Shown in pieces: positions 13,281 to 27,102 of a stretch of 64,000 nucleotides of DNA. Position 1 is the stretch's first letter. Every line of letters begins with the position of its first letter. The notes below the pieces were generated by a model. That model searched no databases. It had not been told where the DNA came from and saw nothing but the letters and a program-made list of their open reading frames with translations. The DNA comes from Nymphaea colorata (taxonomy: Eukaryota; Streptophyta; Magnoliopsida; Nymphaeales; Nymphaeaceae). The translations under genes and the position numbers were made by a program. The stretch spans positions 19,669,035 through 19,733,034 of the forward strand of contig NC_045149.1 of the NCBI RefSeq assembly GCF_008831285.2. The letters run 5' to 3'.

Positions 13281-16200
13281 TCATGAAAGCAGCTCGCATA
13301 CGCGTACAGGTCTCTTGACAGCATTCGTGAAACCCTGCAAATGTTAGTCAAAAGTTAAAGACGGTACAGAGATGAAATTTGTTACCAAAGGTTTAAATAA
13401 TTATGTTGGAAATTGGAAGTGAATCAAGCAACTCTCTTGAGGTTAGAGAGTTTCTCTGACCGAGTTTGGAAAGCTTTGAAAAATGGGTTCTCAAGAGACA
13501 CAAGTCTGATCATAAAGACGAGATGGCGAAGGCTCTATAGGAAAGGCCAAGTTCTTTTGCCTTTTGAGCCCAACTCACAACAAGAAGATGAAAAGTTTGC
13601 GTGAATACTCTGTGCAGTTTGAGTGCAAACCAATTTAGCCAGACTTCAATCTATAAGTTCCATAAACAACTAAGTTTTAAATAATTAAACAAAAACATTC
13701 TTGGCATAAAACATAAAGGCATGCTTAACAAGTTTACATCCTATTAAACTTTGTTTAGAACATTAATTTTGAAACCAGCTAAGTTTCTTCATGTTTGCAT
13801 GTTTTAAATGCAATCCTATTGAATTTTAGACCAGTTCAGGACAATAATTTTAGGATAAACTAGGTCATCTGACAATCATTCGGCTTTTCTCTAAAGGAAG
13901 TTGGAAAGAAAAGGCATTCCCTGTCTTACCACTGTAACGTCCAACTTATGAGATTTTCCAAATTATCATATGATAATATCCTTAATTTTTTTAGAACTTA
14001 GGGGAATCTTGCTAATAACAATTGTAAAATTTCCAAAGGCTGCATTTTCGATTTTCCTTTGCAAAGACTCAGTTGAAATCAGGACATCAGACTTGTAAAA
14101 ATCTAGGGCAACATTCACTGGTCCATAATAAATTTGATAGTAACTTGAAGGAACTAAAGGTTATAGAGATGGATGCGAATCATAACTTATTCAGAAACAG
14201 GTGTGTTTCTTAGAGCAGATCCAGTTGGATCCAGCCTGAAGAGGCTTCGACTTTACTAGACCAATATGAATTGGACTCATGCTCAGATCACCAGTTGAGT
14301 AAGCTCTAACGACCTGAGTCCAAGATTTCGCTTGGGCATGCCATGAAAAAATGCACAGATGGCCTTCACATGAACATCTACACCACCAAATCAGTATTTC
14401 AATGCAGCCTAGCAGGTTGGCACTTTGGACATAATGCATTCCATCTGAATTGAAGGATTACCAAGTTTAATCCGAGCATATCTGGACTCAAATTTGGAAC
14501 TTGAAACTTTTAAAACCATATTCATACCCAACTGGCATGAAATGTTGACTTTTATCATGCAATCAGACTCTGGTACGATCCTGACTGAGAAGTGAACTTA
14601 GATGCAATGCTACATACTAATTTCAGAACCAAACGATAATCATAATTAATTTAAAAACAGACCCATTGACATCTCACAGTCATTGGTTAGACAAGAAAAG
14701 GGCCTAATCCAGTAACAAACAGGTAGAATGGATAGCACCTATTACATGCAAAATGAAACTTGGTCCAGCCTGAGTAGAAACGAGAAAAAGGCAATAAATT
14801 TCAGAGTGCACTTGCCATTTACGAGGTAAGGTCCTAGTATTTGAGCGCAATCCTAGAACAGCAAGTAGGAAGGACAGCAGGAAACACAGCTGGTCGATGT
14901 GATAATTGAATATGACCAATTCATATCCTATGCGATTGTTCACAAATCCATATTTATTACCCATGCCCTAGCCCCAGTCCTAACTTGGCACGCAAAGACA
15001 TAGCAAGACAAGTCAACGAGACAACCATGTCCTTGGATGCCCAATCCACTTCTCCATTGATGGACGTGCATAAGGCCCACTCTCAGTCCTCAAGATGTCT
15101 AGTAGGCATTGGCTATAACTTTAGCCAGTTATATTCATCATAACCTGATCTGCCCTTCAGCCAATACTGGAGGTGGAATATGGATTACAGATTTTCGGCA
15201 AGAAAATTAAATAAAGCTTCCCCAAAATAAGCTTAGGTATGAAACTAGAATTGGCATAAAAAGGAAGACAAACCTCATTAAATTTGAAAAGCAATGGGCG
15301 TGAATCTCTCTCTGAAGTGGCAGACTGCTGCGCAGAAGTATCGGCATCTGAAGATCCTCTACTACTAGATTTTCTGAATCTAGAATTTGGAAAGGAAAGC
15401 ATGTAAAGATTAGTCAAAGAACTAAGTTTTGATCATTTAAAAAGATAAGATTGTGCAACTAGGTAAAGGAACACCAGCAGTTGCACCACCAACATAAATA
15501 TAGCAAGCGACACAAGCTAAATTTGAAGCTAAATTAATTGCCACATTCTAGTGCAGCCCGTTAAATTTCTCAGACACCCTTATTACCCACTCAAAGTTAC
15601 ACGTTTTGTAGGACTTTCAGTGGAGCTCCCCATGAGATTGCTCCATATGACATTTCATGTAACAACCTGGCCCACTTCCCCGGGGCTCAGGCTTCTGGTT
15701 TGGTGGATCACAACCGTCCTCCTAATAGCTTCAGTTCTAACATGAAAAAGATTAAAAACAAGGACAACCAAATACTTAACTACATGGAGAAGATTTTCAA
15801 CTATCTTCAGTATGAGACTAAACTTTGTCGTGGAGAAGTGTTATGATCCACCCACTTTAAGGCACATGCATTCACGTGTACGGGACTCCAGGGCCTGAAT
15901 AATGTTGAAATTAGCTCTAATATCAATTGTAACAACTCGGCCGACTCTTCATGCCTGTAATAGACTATTCCTGTAATGAATATGTAGATGGACCGTACAA
16001 CAAATAACATCGTTGGTTTTTAGCACACCAAGCTTAGGCCCCTGGTTTGGCAAATCCCAACTCACCTGCTAGCAGCTTCTATCCAACCCAAAAAACCTGA
16101 GAAGAAAGGTAACCAATCACTTAACCGATCTTTTTATAAGCCCTTCAAGATTTCCCACAACCTTTAAGATGGGACTGAACTTTCTCAGAATGGAGTGTTA

Positions 16201-19200
16201 CATCTCATACCATTACCATAAGTATAATTCAACATGCACTAATTTTGAGCTTTTACCTACTATAAGTCAAATTTGCATGAAAGCAGGGACATGCTGGACT
16301 ATCAAAAGTCAAGACAGTTTTAGCCATATGCCTTAGATTTACAAGTAGCAAGCAACAACTATTATAAGAAGATAATATCCCTTGGACACTATCTTCCAAC
16401 AGTTATGCCAAGGAGATTGCCTTGATCTTCAAATCAGACAAACATGTGATCAGATGCTCACCTGTCAAAAAAATTGGAACTACTGCAAGACCGCTTTATA
16501 TCATTTGACTTGAAAGAAGGGGCTGATGAGCTTTTATCAGACGCTGGAGGAGGATTTTGCAACTGCTTGCGATTAGATAAAACTTTTGCTGAGTTGCTTG
16601 CACAACCAGACATGGCATGAGATATTGCTTCAGGTTTGCCACCTTCAGCTTTGCTTTCTGTGGTTCTACCAACACTTTCACGCAAAATTTTTTCTTTCTC
16701 AACCTGCAAGAGAGTGATTAGGAGAAGCATAAGTTGCCACTTAACTGAAAACCAGCAAATAGATTCAAACAGTAAATGCATCAGGTACACAGCAATCAAA
16801 GTTTTTGCAAAGAGCAAAATTTTGTGACAACTGATAACCCACCTCATGAACCACAACTTGTCTCACCGCCAGAGGAAGCCCAGGGTAATGGCAGCAGGAG
16901 TCCTTTCAGAAAAAACGGAAATATAAAAAGTTAATTATCATAAATTTTTATGCATAAGTTTCTTTAATCAACCTAATCCTGCACAGAACTTCATCGGACC
17001 TTGTAGTTGATGAATTCAAGAAAAGGCGGATCCAATGTCAGGGATGAAGCTTTCATAATTACTTCATTTGCCAGGATATTTGTTGAAGTAGGTTCCTTAT
17101 TCTTATAGTTAACAGAATAAGAAATCATGGTATCAACCAACTGTTTTAGATCCTCTTTTTCTCTCTCTGTTAACAAGTGCAAGGCAACCTGATACAAGAA
17201 TCCAGTTACAGCATCAATAGATCCTGAATCCAAAAGCACCCGCATCCAGCAACAGATACCAAATCATGTCTCAAGAGAGTAATGGATAAAGTATATTACG
17301 AATGCCACCTAGAAGCTGAACTTAGAAAATGGTCTTCTTGCAATGAATAGCATTCAAGCACTTGCGAATCATGTTCACAAATGAAATAGATGTTTGAAGG
17401 AGTGACATCCAAATGTGCACATAGGAAAAAGAAAATCTAAATCAACAAGTCCCCCAGTTATTACAGTTGAACCTAATAATGCAATTCGAGAACAAAATGT
17501 AATCACCAGATCTTCATTCCCAAAAATAATTATTTGATTATGCCAACTAGCAATAAGCAGAATGGAGTTTTAAGTCTTAACAACATTAAGAGTAGGGTAA
17601 TGAAGCGTACTGGTCTCAGAGTTGGTGGAGATAGAATGTGCAATAATGGAGAAATAAAATCTTCAATAAATGATTCAGCTGACAGATGTCTTGAAATAAC
17701 TGGTAGAATTTTGTTATGCCAATTCTTGAACATTTCCCTCTTCTCCATCAACCCTGCTCGGTATCTGTACAACTTCATGAAATGATCATTGCCATAACAT
17801 TGGCATATTGTTTCAACAAAGATATACAGGGGCTTACCTTTGGTAAGACTTCGGCCATTCAATGTTTGGTTGGTCAAGCTGCGAAACAAGGCTTCGAATA
17901 GCAATTATAACTGAAGGCTGATATGCTACAGAATTAAACAGTGGATGTAATCAGTCTCAGACATGTAGGTATGCCATTTATTCTCAAGGAAAATACTCAG
18001 ATACCATATAGTGACATCTGTTGTGTTTGCATGATACGCCGAAATATTAGATCAGAGGATCCAAGAACATCGAAGCATTTGACCTTCATGAGAACCACGT
18101 AAGTAATTAATAGAAGGACGATAGGCACTTCTCAAAAAACAAAAGATGGTCATAACATCAAAAAGGACATTAAAGCTTACAGTCTTTTCCAAAGCTGGAT
18201 CATGATAACGGAGCTGTAGGAAATTTTCATGAATACCATCCACAGTCACGTCATAATCACCGCTGTTAATGCATCATGAAAATGTCAAGCAAAACCATTA
18301 ACCAAAGGAAGCAAGAATATGAATGGTTTGTCTGGCATACCCATTCGATATAAGATTATGCAATCGGTCAAAATCAGCAGGTTCTGGGTTGCAATTATTC
18401 AAGGCCACTCTTTTCCCTTTACTTTTTCGCCTTTGGAAAATCTGCATAGTGCACAAGAATAAGAGTAAGAAACTAACTCAAAGACTTCAAAAAGTGCAAA
18501 AAAAGAACACCGCAGTGTGATTCTACCTCCTTCCATGTTTCAAATATGCCCTTTGATATGTCCTTTCGACCAATAACTTGAGAACCAACATCCAACTAAA
18601 CAAAAGTGGAAGACAGTGTTAAAAAGCTTTTCAGGCCACAAGTTCGCTTCAATTCAAAGTTGAAACTGATGAATTTTCTAATAGCTTACTATATTAAGTG
18701 TTTCCTTCTTCTTGCAGAGAAACTGAAGGGTGTTCAAACACGACCGAATGTCACATTCTAGAAACAGACCAAGGAAAAGGCAAAGGCTTAAGAGATCATC
18801 TAAAACATAACAATACAGATTATGTTGTTTCAGATGGACCAAATCAGGGATTTTTTTTTTTTTTAAAACAAAAGTGACAGATACAGGTATTATGAAAAAC
18901 GAAAAAAAAAAAGCTTGGACAGGATCCACAAACTGGAGATTCGGAGACCTATTAGTAACAAATATAGGTACTAGAAGTGTAAAAAAAAACCTCCAGTACC
19001 ATAAAAATATAAACAAAAGAAACTATCCTAAGCACAAAAGTCCTAAACAGCAAATTAAAGATTAACTCTCATTTCATGTGATAACAAATGTTTCTATAGA
19101 AGATTTAGTAGGCCTCCTTTTCAAGAAAAGGAAATTACAGAAACTTCCATAATTATTTAGCAGGTCACGGGAGCAGCTTTCAAGATAAATGACACTGAAA

Positions 19201-22200
19201 TCCTACAAAATCAAATTTTCTTCAAAACATATAACATGGTAGTCTGTATCAGCCACTGACTGAGATAAGTAAAGTGAATTAAGGTGGCCTCTCCTTCCAA
19301 TTACTTTCTGAATCAATTTTTAAACCATAAAAGTTGTTCTATGGTGCAATGGCATATCAATATTTTAGGCAACCACAAAGCCTCGCATTCTCTTTATATA
19401 TCATCAACATCAATTTAGTATCAAAGATCAGATATCCTATGTATAGAATTTAATAAATAGTATCATTCTCACCTCAACCACAAAGTGCTATATATAACAG
19501 ATAGCACAAAAAATAACAGCCTGAGATACCTGACTTACCAGTATATTCAGCAAGAACAGTGAGAGCTAAGCTGTTTGTTCTAAATCCTTCATTGTTGCAA
19601 ATATACTTGAGCCTAATATGTTAACAAAAGAAAAATTCAGTTGTAATCCCGACATTTTTTTTTCTTAAGATTCAGTGCACGAGCATGCTTGTAAAGAACA
19701 AAAGATATGAACAAGAAAAGTAATACTTCCACCTGTTCACCACCCGAACGATAGTCGGTTGCACAAACGTATGAACCCTAATAGAAAGCAGAGAAAGGAA
19801 AAGAGCTCCGCTATTAAGCAAGCATAAGTATATAACAGAAGCTAATAACACAATTATATCCAAGACAGGATAATTATTGTTGCCAAATGGAATACTTACT
19901 TAGCCACTTGCCTCAGCGGCCTCAAAGCAGGGGCATAAAGATCATTGCAGATGCAAATCACCTTCATGTAGTCCAGTTTGTTAAATCAGGGTATAACATC
20001 AACCAAATAAACAAAATACAATTTTTTAGCTCAATATCTCTTACAGGTCTTAAAAGTCTTGTAGATTTAGTTTCTTTTTTTGCAGAAACCTTTTCAGCAT
20101 TTGGTTCTCGAGTAACCTTTCCACTTCCAGCAATAGCCTTTTTTTCGGCAGCCAACTGTAAAATGAACAGGTCAAATGAAACAAACCATAGGATCCTCAG
20201 AATACTTGGCTTACATATGACTGTGCGTGCATGTCATTGTTCTTGTAAGGAGTATCCAACAGGTGCTTCTTTGAAACTTCCAAATACCAACAGAACCATC
20301 TGGAGAACATGCAAATACATGCATGAACTGTCCAGCATATGATTTTCAGTTGAAAACCCAACATTCCTATTTCCAGCTGTATGCAAAATACTATGCCCAT
20401 AATTTATTTCATGAAACTGCATGCTTTACATTACTATAACTTGGTAGTCAAAGAAATGTATCGATACAGTCAAAGGTCAGGGAGCCAGCGATACACCTAA
20501 ATGTCATCATGCAAATCTGGAAAACATTGTCACGAAAGAGAAAAGCCTTCTTTCATGAAGATGAGGTACACAGATCAGATAAGGGGACAAGATGAAGTTG
20601 ATTAAGAAACATGAGGTAAGCCTCAGTCTGGGCTTTTCAACCTCTGGGTAATAACATAAGAAATTGGAACATCTGTGCACATTGCTATTTAAGCTGAAGC
20701 TCTAGTAAAGGTACTAGAAGCTCCCTTGAGAAATAAGAGCCTAGAAAGAAAACCTTAAATCATTATAATCTAAGGAAATGTTGAACAATACACTTAAATA
20801 AACAAATACATACGTGTTATCCACATGTCTACATGTCGGACTAGTATGTACATTGTACACATGTTTGCATATATAAAGGGAACTGAGAAAGCAGAAGGGG
20901 GCACACACAGCTGCTGCTTTTGCTAGTACTTATACCGCTTGTTTGTTATCATCACATGTGTATCTCTTAAACCCCGTTCCTCTATCTTTGTCTATGCCTT
21001 GTTTATGATGTCATCTATTACCTTTTTTCCTTCCTAAAACCTGCGATTTTGGTTTATTACACCAACTTACTTGCTCAAGTGATTAGCGAAAAGGTCAGCT
21101 TATCATTAAATGGTTAGATTTACTATATCAAGGGATGCATAAATGAAGAAAAGGCAGCAGAATAGCTGAACAACTATGTGATAACTTTCAAGGGCTAGAA
21201 TAATTGATCATCTACAAGAATAACATTCCAGGGCTGAACATTCTTATTTACCAACTTCAGGATCACGTCAACAGCACCCTTTCCCTCTCCAAGTGCTCCA
21301 TCAATTTCATCAATGACCTGAGAGAAATTTATTTCCATTTATGGACAAAATAATTCATGGTAAAGCAGCCAGAAACAGCAAAACTACAATATATAAAGCA
21401 TTATTATAAAGACAAAACTAGCTTATTAGAAAAAGGAACAAACCAAACATTTTGGCTTAGCATCACCCGTAACAGAATTCATCTGCACCACATCAAGAAT
21501 CTTCCCTTCAATAGTTGATGCCGATCTATCATCACTCGCATTTATCTGCATAAAAATCAATAATTAAACCATGAGACCACAAACAGGCTGATAAAGATTT
21601 GATCACAAATTTGATATCTCTGGCAGGGTAATAATATAATAGGTTAGTATCCTCTTCCATGACAGAATTCCAACTCAGGAAAAAATAAAAAGAAAGCAAA
21701 CTACAGATTACTTTTCCATGGAATCACTTAAAGGCATAAGGTCATAGACATATCCTACTTCAATATGCCTAAGCAAGGAAAGATTTAAACAAATCATAGA
21801 GCAAGCTGGCTGCAATTATGACAAACTTACAAGAAATAAAGTGGGCATACAAGTCGACAACAAGACATGCCCACACATAGAAATGATTAGAAATAGCATA
21901 CTTGTTCCTGGAAGTAACAAGTTTATACATAACCAAGCCATAGTCATAGAAAACACATATTTTTCGAAAAAAACACGTTAAAAACGTTAAAAATAAGTCA
22001 TACAAAAAAAGGGCAAAAACACTTCTTTTTGAAAAAGACAATAGTAAAATGAAAAAACATGCTTTTTTGTGTTTTCTTCATTTTTCACGTTTTTGTCATG
22101 TCTTCCTGTGTTTTTTAACATTTTTTAATACCATATTTTTATTTTTGCGTTTTATTTTTTAGGATCTTTTTCTTTAATTGTTTACAATTTGCCAAGATTT

Positions 22201-25200
22201 CCCAGAGAAAAATAACTTTGGTGTCCTATACTCAAGAAAAATCTCACCGTTTGAACCCCAAAATGATATTTGTGACCTGAAAACTTTAAACCACTAGCTA
22301 TTAGCTTATTCCTAGGTAAGGCCAAAACAGTCAAGCATGAAATATTGGATTTATTTCCAACTCTTGCACATTTGCACCTATAATGATAACTAGTACTGGA
22401 AAGCAGTATTCTTGGCAATTGGGTGCAAATGATTCATTTTGAAATCTGCAAATGTTGCATAAATCCATGAACAACAGCTTACATAGAAAAGTAGGCCTGT
22501 AGTTTATTCATGTTAGATGAAATTGAGTTCATGCTGGCCTTAGATCAAACACCAGACAGAAGCAAAGGTTAAACATTGGATCCAAAGTAATTATTACCAA
22601 AAACAAGCTAAATATGTGTCGTACACCTTTTTGCAGCTAGTCAATCTCAAAAAACTAACACAATATAGGGATTTTGATTCACCCAAGATGTTCACTTTCA
22701 ATGAAGAAAAAAACATGTGGAGAGACAGGAAGGACAGCAGCCACACGACAATTCTGTTTATCCATCAGATATATTACTGTTTGCATTGACTAAGGCACTG
22801 AAATTCCCTTAAACAACATGAAGAAATTTCAAAGTGCTTTAATAAAAGGCACGACTAACATATATGAGTACAACCAGGTCTGGATCTTAACTTAAATTTG
22901 GATCAAACTCAACAGATAACTTCCTTTCAGGAACAGGGACTAGCCAGTCACAAAGCACAGTCATTACTAATCACTCCACAATGCAACATGCAAAGAAACC
23001 GAAACAATGCTTTCCAACAAACAGTATCACCCAATATCTCCTGTTAAATACAAAACACATTTCCTTGAGCAAGGAATTTGTCCTTTCTACTCTGGGAAGA
23101 AAGTTGAGGTCAGTGTACTTGAAAGAGTTATATGGTGTTACCTCTACAACACGATAACCACAATGTTTAGCAGCCACATGTGCAAGAGTAGTTTTGCCAA
23201 GACCTGGAGCACCACAAAGTAAAAGAACCTGAAATATATAAACATGAAACAAACATGAGAGAAAGCGAGAGAGAGAGAAAGAGAGAGAGAGAGAGTCAGT
23301 TCCACATGTATAACTGACTAAGACAAAGTCCTTAAGACAGCCATCAGGAATCTCAACTCATTCAACAAGCAAATGAATGTGCTGACGGTCAGCCACTTGT
23401 TTGCTCAAAACTTAATCAAATCAAACAACTGACAAGCAAAGCAAAAAAAATCTAGAAAGAAAATTTGGCACTTCTTCGCCATAAATATGAAGGTGATGCA
23501 AGTTGACACATCAAATACATAGTCCAAGTGTCCAACCTTTGCTTGTGGTGGGCCATCATTACCATCTTTTTTCTCCCTCTGGTTCCATTTCTGCCTGTCT
23601 GTACCATTTGATTCATTGAAGCCTTCAGCTGTACTAAAAGGAGCTCCTTTCCTACCATAGAAAGAGCTCCTGTTATGGAAAAACCTGTGAGAGATAGAGG
23701 CTGAAGAATGGCGCCTTAAATTAGTCAAAACATCGTCTTCTGTAGCCCTAATTTTTGATCCAAATACACAAGAGTCCCATTCCTTCAACCAACAAAGCAC
23801 CTGCAGATTAATGACATGAGAATAGAAGCAGTCATAACAAGAAAGATAAAATTCAAACAATAACTAACAACTTGATTCATATTTGCAATGAAGTTTATGG
23901 AATGATACCTCTCGATTTGTCTTTTCATCACTTAGAAGTTCGGTGAAGGATCTGGGAGCATATTTGTCCACCCAAAGTTGTTCATTGTTTGTTACTTCTG
24001 AAAGATTGGCTGTGGCATCTATTGATCCAGCACTAGCATCGCAAACCTTCATCACAAATTGATCAATGGTAAGGAAGCATATCAAGTGATACAGTCAACA
24101 GGGCACCAGAAAAAAACTAGGAAAATGAAATACTTCAACTAAAGTTTTTCCCATTCCTAGAATTCAATTCCCTAACCAGGTAATGTGGCCATAATCTAAC
24201 TGGCATACTTTGGATACTGAACTTTTGGATGCCTAAACATCTAAGTTACTGACAAACAAGTACCTTAAGAAAAGCCTCTTGTTCAACTCTTTCCAAAAGA
24301 ATCCTTACAGGTTCCAAGAGCAGACCTGCAAACGTTATACACGAAATCAATGTAACAACGTAACAGTGTGCCACTTACTGGCTGTTTGACTTACAGAAAA
24401 CATGCCTGCTGCGAGTTGCAAGTCAACATAAATGAAGGATGTGCAGAATGCATCCACGAGCATTTTCTCAGTATGCGAAGGAATGGATACTCCACAATGT
24501 GTGTGTAAATGTCTGTTGGTCGTTAATCAAATACAGCCCTATTGGGGATGCATTTCATTCCCCCCGAATGCCAAAGGTTGGACAGTCCATGTTGGGTGCA
24601 ATGTCCGTTTATTGTCAACCAAATACAGCCTCTCTTGGGTCTGAATTTTCTTCCTGTTCCTGCCTCCCAAGAGCAGGACGTTTACTCGTTTAGGATACTT
24701 TCATCAGTTTCACCGGCACTAGAAGTGAGTTATTTAACTTCCCTGTGAAATATCAAGCAGCTAAACAATGGCAGTGAAACCAAGGTGCACTTTTCTTACT
24801 CATACAAACAGAGCACAGACCTTAGAAGTTGTTGAGAAGTTTTTAGAAATCAAAATAGCTAAGGAAAAGTCAGCAAGACAACTATCACCATTCTCCGAAC
24901 TTAGACTGCACCATTAGACTATCAACCACGTAGCTAGTTCAGCCATAATAACTCAAACATCTTAATGCAGTGACGTGATTTGGCGTATACTGACTAACAT
25001 CGGTTAAACAAACTTTAGCAGAAGTATGAACTAGATGCAATATGATTGCAGAACGCTAAGCACGTTTTGAATGCTTCGACTGCCTTTTTTTATCAGCAAT
25101 CACGGAAAATGCTAATATTTAAACTTAAAACATGAAGTGACAACTGATAATGTTGGTACTTATAGAAAATAGTTGAAATGCGCTGACATTGTTTTTAAGT

Positions 25201-26361
25201 TGAAATAAGATAGGCAATCGTAACATACTTCTTCGAATATTTTATAACTGTCATATTCGAGAGCGCCTCGTTTTTTATGGAAGCGGAACTACCACATGTA
25301 AAACTAGGACTACCATGACCTCGATTTGTGCTCCCCATGAGCAGGATACTAACTTTGGGATGGGAGCATCTAATTACTGACTCCATCTTAGTGATCAGTG
25401 AGAAGCTTTCGTGCATTTGGAACATTCGGTGCTGCAAAAGAGAGTTGCCACGTACGAAGATTGTTTTCAGGTGTGCATTCCGAAGTTAGGAGGATACCAC
25501 TCCTAGATATGCATCAACCAAATACAAATGGGTTTTAGATGCGATAAGCCGCTTGCGTCTTTTATTGTAAGGTAGAAAAGTGTGGCGCTCAATAACACAA
25601 CCTCATTTGCAAATATGATTTTTATTTGATCAGTCTGGCAATGATATTGATGTTAACTGATCGCTAATGCTCTAGGACGAGCAAAGCGAACAGAAGAAAG
25701 CCCAAAGTCGATAAAAGATGTCTGAAGCACGTAGACAATAACCCGTCAGCAGAACGAAAAAGCTCGTAAAGGAATTATGCAGAAAATAACGATAATTCAA
25801 AAGCCAATGACCGGAGCACGCACATTTCTCTGGTCTCCCGCCGGATCGCAATGAGAAGCAATCGTTCTTCTCGCTCGCGCACAGCCGCGCATAAACCCTA
25901 GTCCCATCGGGCCCCGTCACCGGCATAAAACCCCCTTCAATGTCCGAAGCAAATCGGCAAGGCATATTTTCCTCGTCTTCTAGAGAGCTCCGACCGGAGA
26001 CACCGGTACCAGAATCCATCTCCATAGCATCATGAACTGCAATATCTTTGGCCAACCGATCGCCACCACGGGACACCTCCCTGGGCGAATAACGAAGCCA
26101 ATCTTCATCCTCCGGCTGATCCTCGGCAGGAATTGGCGATCTGATCCGCTTTTCAGATACGAATCCGTCATTAAAATTGTTGGGATCCGATTGCGGCCGT
26201 TTCTTATGTGCCTGAAATATGGGTGTTGCAGCGGCCGGTAGTGGCGGCTCAAAATCATCGAGATCGTTGTCTGCGGGCTCCTCTTCTGCCGCCATTGCTT
26301 CGTCGAGGATAGAATTCTCGAGCCATTCGAGCTCGTCGGAAGGGGGGAAATCGATCTCCAT
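13281..26361 (-). CDS. CTF18: CTF18, large subunit of alternative clamp loader RFC
   Basis: CTF18 replaces RFC1 in a clamp loader that acts with RFC2-5, CTF8 and DCC1 on PCNA in S-phase cohesion. Twenty-three exons join in phase (descending): 25824-26361, 24264-24325, 23909-24046, 23537-23800, 23142-23228, 21444-21545, 21252-21317, 20045-20155, 19900-19961, 19733-19777, 19539-19612, 18690-18757, 18527-18595, 18341-18441, 18181-18262, 18005-18083, 17838-17925, 17611-17764, 17000-17188, 16843-16902, 16462-16703, 15274-15379 and 13281-13334. The product is about 946 aa, close to Arabidopsis CTF18. Residues 1-180 are acidic. The AAA+ module has Walker A GAPGLGKTT (340-348), Walker B LVIDEID (397-403) and ICND as sensor 1 (459-463). 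A CTF18-specific region follows (IEWPKSYQ, SPPTLRP). The C-terminus LLFKFNEGFTNAVKRPVR is the conserved CTF8/DCC1-binding tail type. The open frame begins earlier at a GTG; the first ATG is used here. Confidence 0.94.
15590..16210. repeat. Two divergent copies of a dispersed repeat in CTF18 intron 21
   Basis: Two adjacent blocks (about 15590-15850 and 15925-16205) share TGTAACAAC starts, a TCTGGTTTGG/CCTGGTTTGG word and an AACCAA-TACTTAAC/ACCAATCACTTAACC stretch. Both continue with a CTTCA-rich segment and a (A)TGGGACTGAACT-like word before GTGTTA. A related piece lies at 42010-42190. The TGTAACA...TGTTACA borders resemble solo or terminal-repeat remnants of a small retroelement. No coding sequence is present. 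Confidence 0.5.
21950..22170. repeat. A-tract then T-tract block in CTF18 intron 5
   Basis: The left half is A-rich with AACGTTAAAAA words. The right half is T-rich with TTTTTCACGTTTTTG. This gives a loose inverted symmetry of about 220 bp that suggests a decayed AT-rich MITE. The arms are too diverged for a firm call. Confidence 0.3.
23258..23295. repeat. (GA)n microsatellite in CTF18 intron 4
   Basis: An interrupted GA/AG run of about 38 bases, in the intron between exons 4 and 5 of CTF18. Read in the sense direction it is a CT tract. Confidence 0.85.
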
Positions 26362-26393
26362 CTCCACCGGGGCCTCTCGAGGGATGATGAAAA

Positions 26394-26402
26394 GGCGGGA
26401 AA
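26394..26402 (-). promoter_or_regulatory. E2F-type site, proximal, CTF18 promoter
   Basis: The minus strand reads TTTCCCGCC, a perfect match to the E2F/DP consensus TTTSSCGS. It starts 33 bases upstream of the CTF18 ATG, close to the likely transcription start. E2F sites of this form control S-phase genes in plants, which fits a clamp-loader subunit. Confidence 0.7.
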
Positions 26403-26417
26403 GACAATGGCAGCGAA

Positions 26418-26426
26418 GATTTTATA
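26418..26426 (-). promoter_or_regulatory. TATA box candidate, CTF18
   Basis: The minus strand reads TCTATAAAAT, about 55 bases upstream of the ATG, between the two E2F-type sites. The spacing would give a very short 5' UTR of roughly 25-30 bases. Confidence 0.5.
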
Positions 26427-26438
26427 GAATCAGGATGC

Positions 26439-26446
26439 GCGGGAAA
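26439..26446 (-). promoter_or_regulatory. E2F-type site, distal, CTF18 promoter
   Basis: The minus strand reads TTTCCCGC, followed by G, a second perfect TTTSSCGS match. It lies 78-85 bases upstream of the ATG and upstream of the TATA candidate, in the same orientation as the proximal site. Confidence 0.7.
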
Positions 26447-27102
26447 GCAGTCTAATAGCCGAGTTGCGGCAACAAAAGAACGCCCTTTAGGACGGAAAAT
26501 ATCAAGAATGACCACATTGTGGGAACCGTTCCGGCGATATAAATGTATCGGTTTAATCGCGTTACGAACTGGAATTCGAACCCATTTAGGCGTGTTGGAT
26601 TGCTTGCCTTGTGTACATGCTAGATTCGATGCATCCAAATACGGACCCGATTTTTGAAACAGTTTAACCAGATCTGGTAAAGATAGTTGGATCTGTTCAT
26701 CGGATTTAAAACTTGGGTATGATTTCTTTTCAGGATGAATCCGATATTTGAGTGGGGGATGCGATAAAGAGCCCACCTTATTACATACAAATGAGGGGTT
26801 TTAAGCTAGGATTTAATGAGGTTTTGGGGGAAAAAATATGAATCCAAATCTAAATCCAAATCATATTACATAATAAAATTGGTTGAAACTGATAAATGTT
26901 GGACCCATCCCAATCTGAACCATTTACACATATGTATGTTTTTTTTTTTCGTCCTACCCAAAAATTAAAGTAATGTATGTTTTCACTTAGTATAGTTCAT
27001 AAATTAAGGCATTTTTCACGTTGAAGGGTGGCATGGTGAAATATTGGTCTATTTAGGGGTCTTTAGTATAAAGACAAGTTTTTAGTTTGATTCTTGTGAG
27101 GA

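Noticed and set aside
26255-26776. Minus-strand ORF of 173 codons overlapping the CTF18 start
   Set aside because: It overlaps CTF18 exon 1 in another frame and runs through its promoter and low-complexity repeats.
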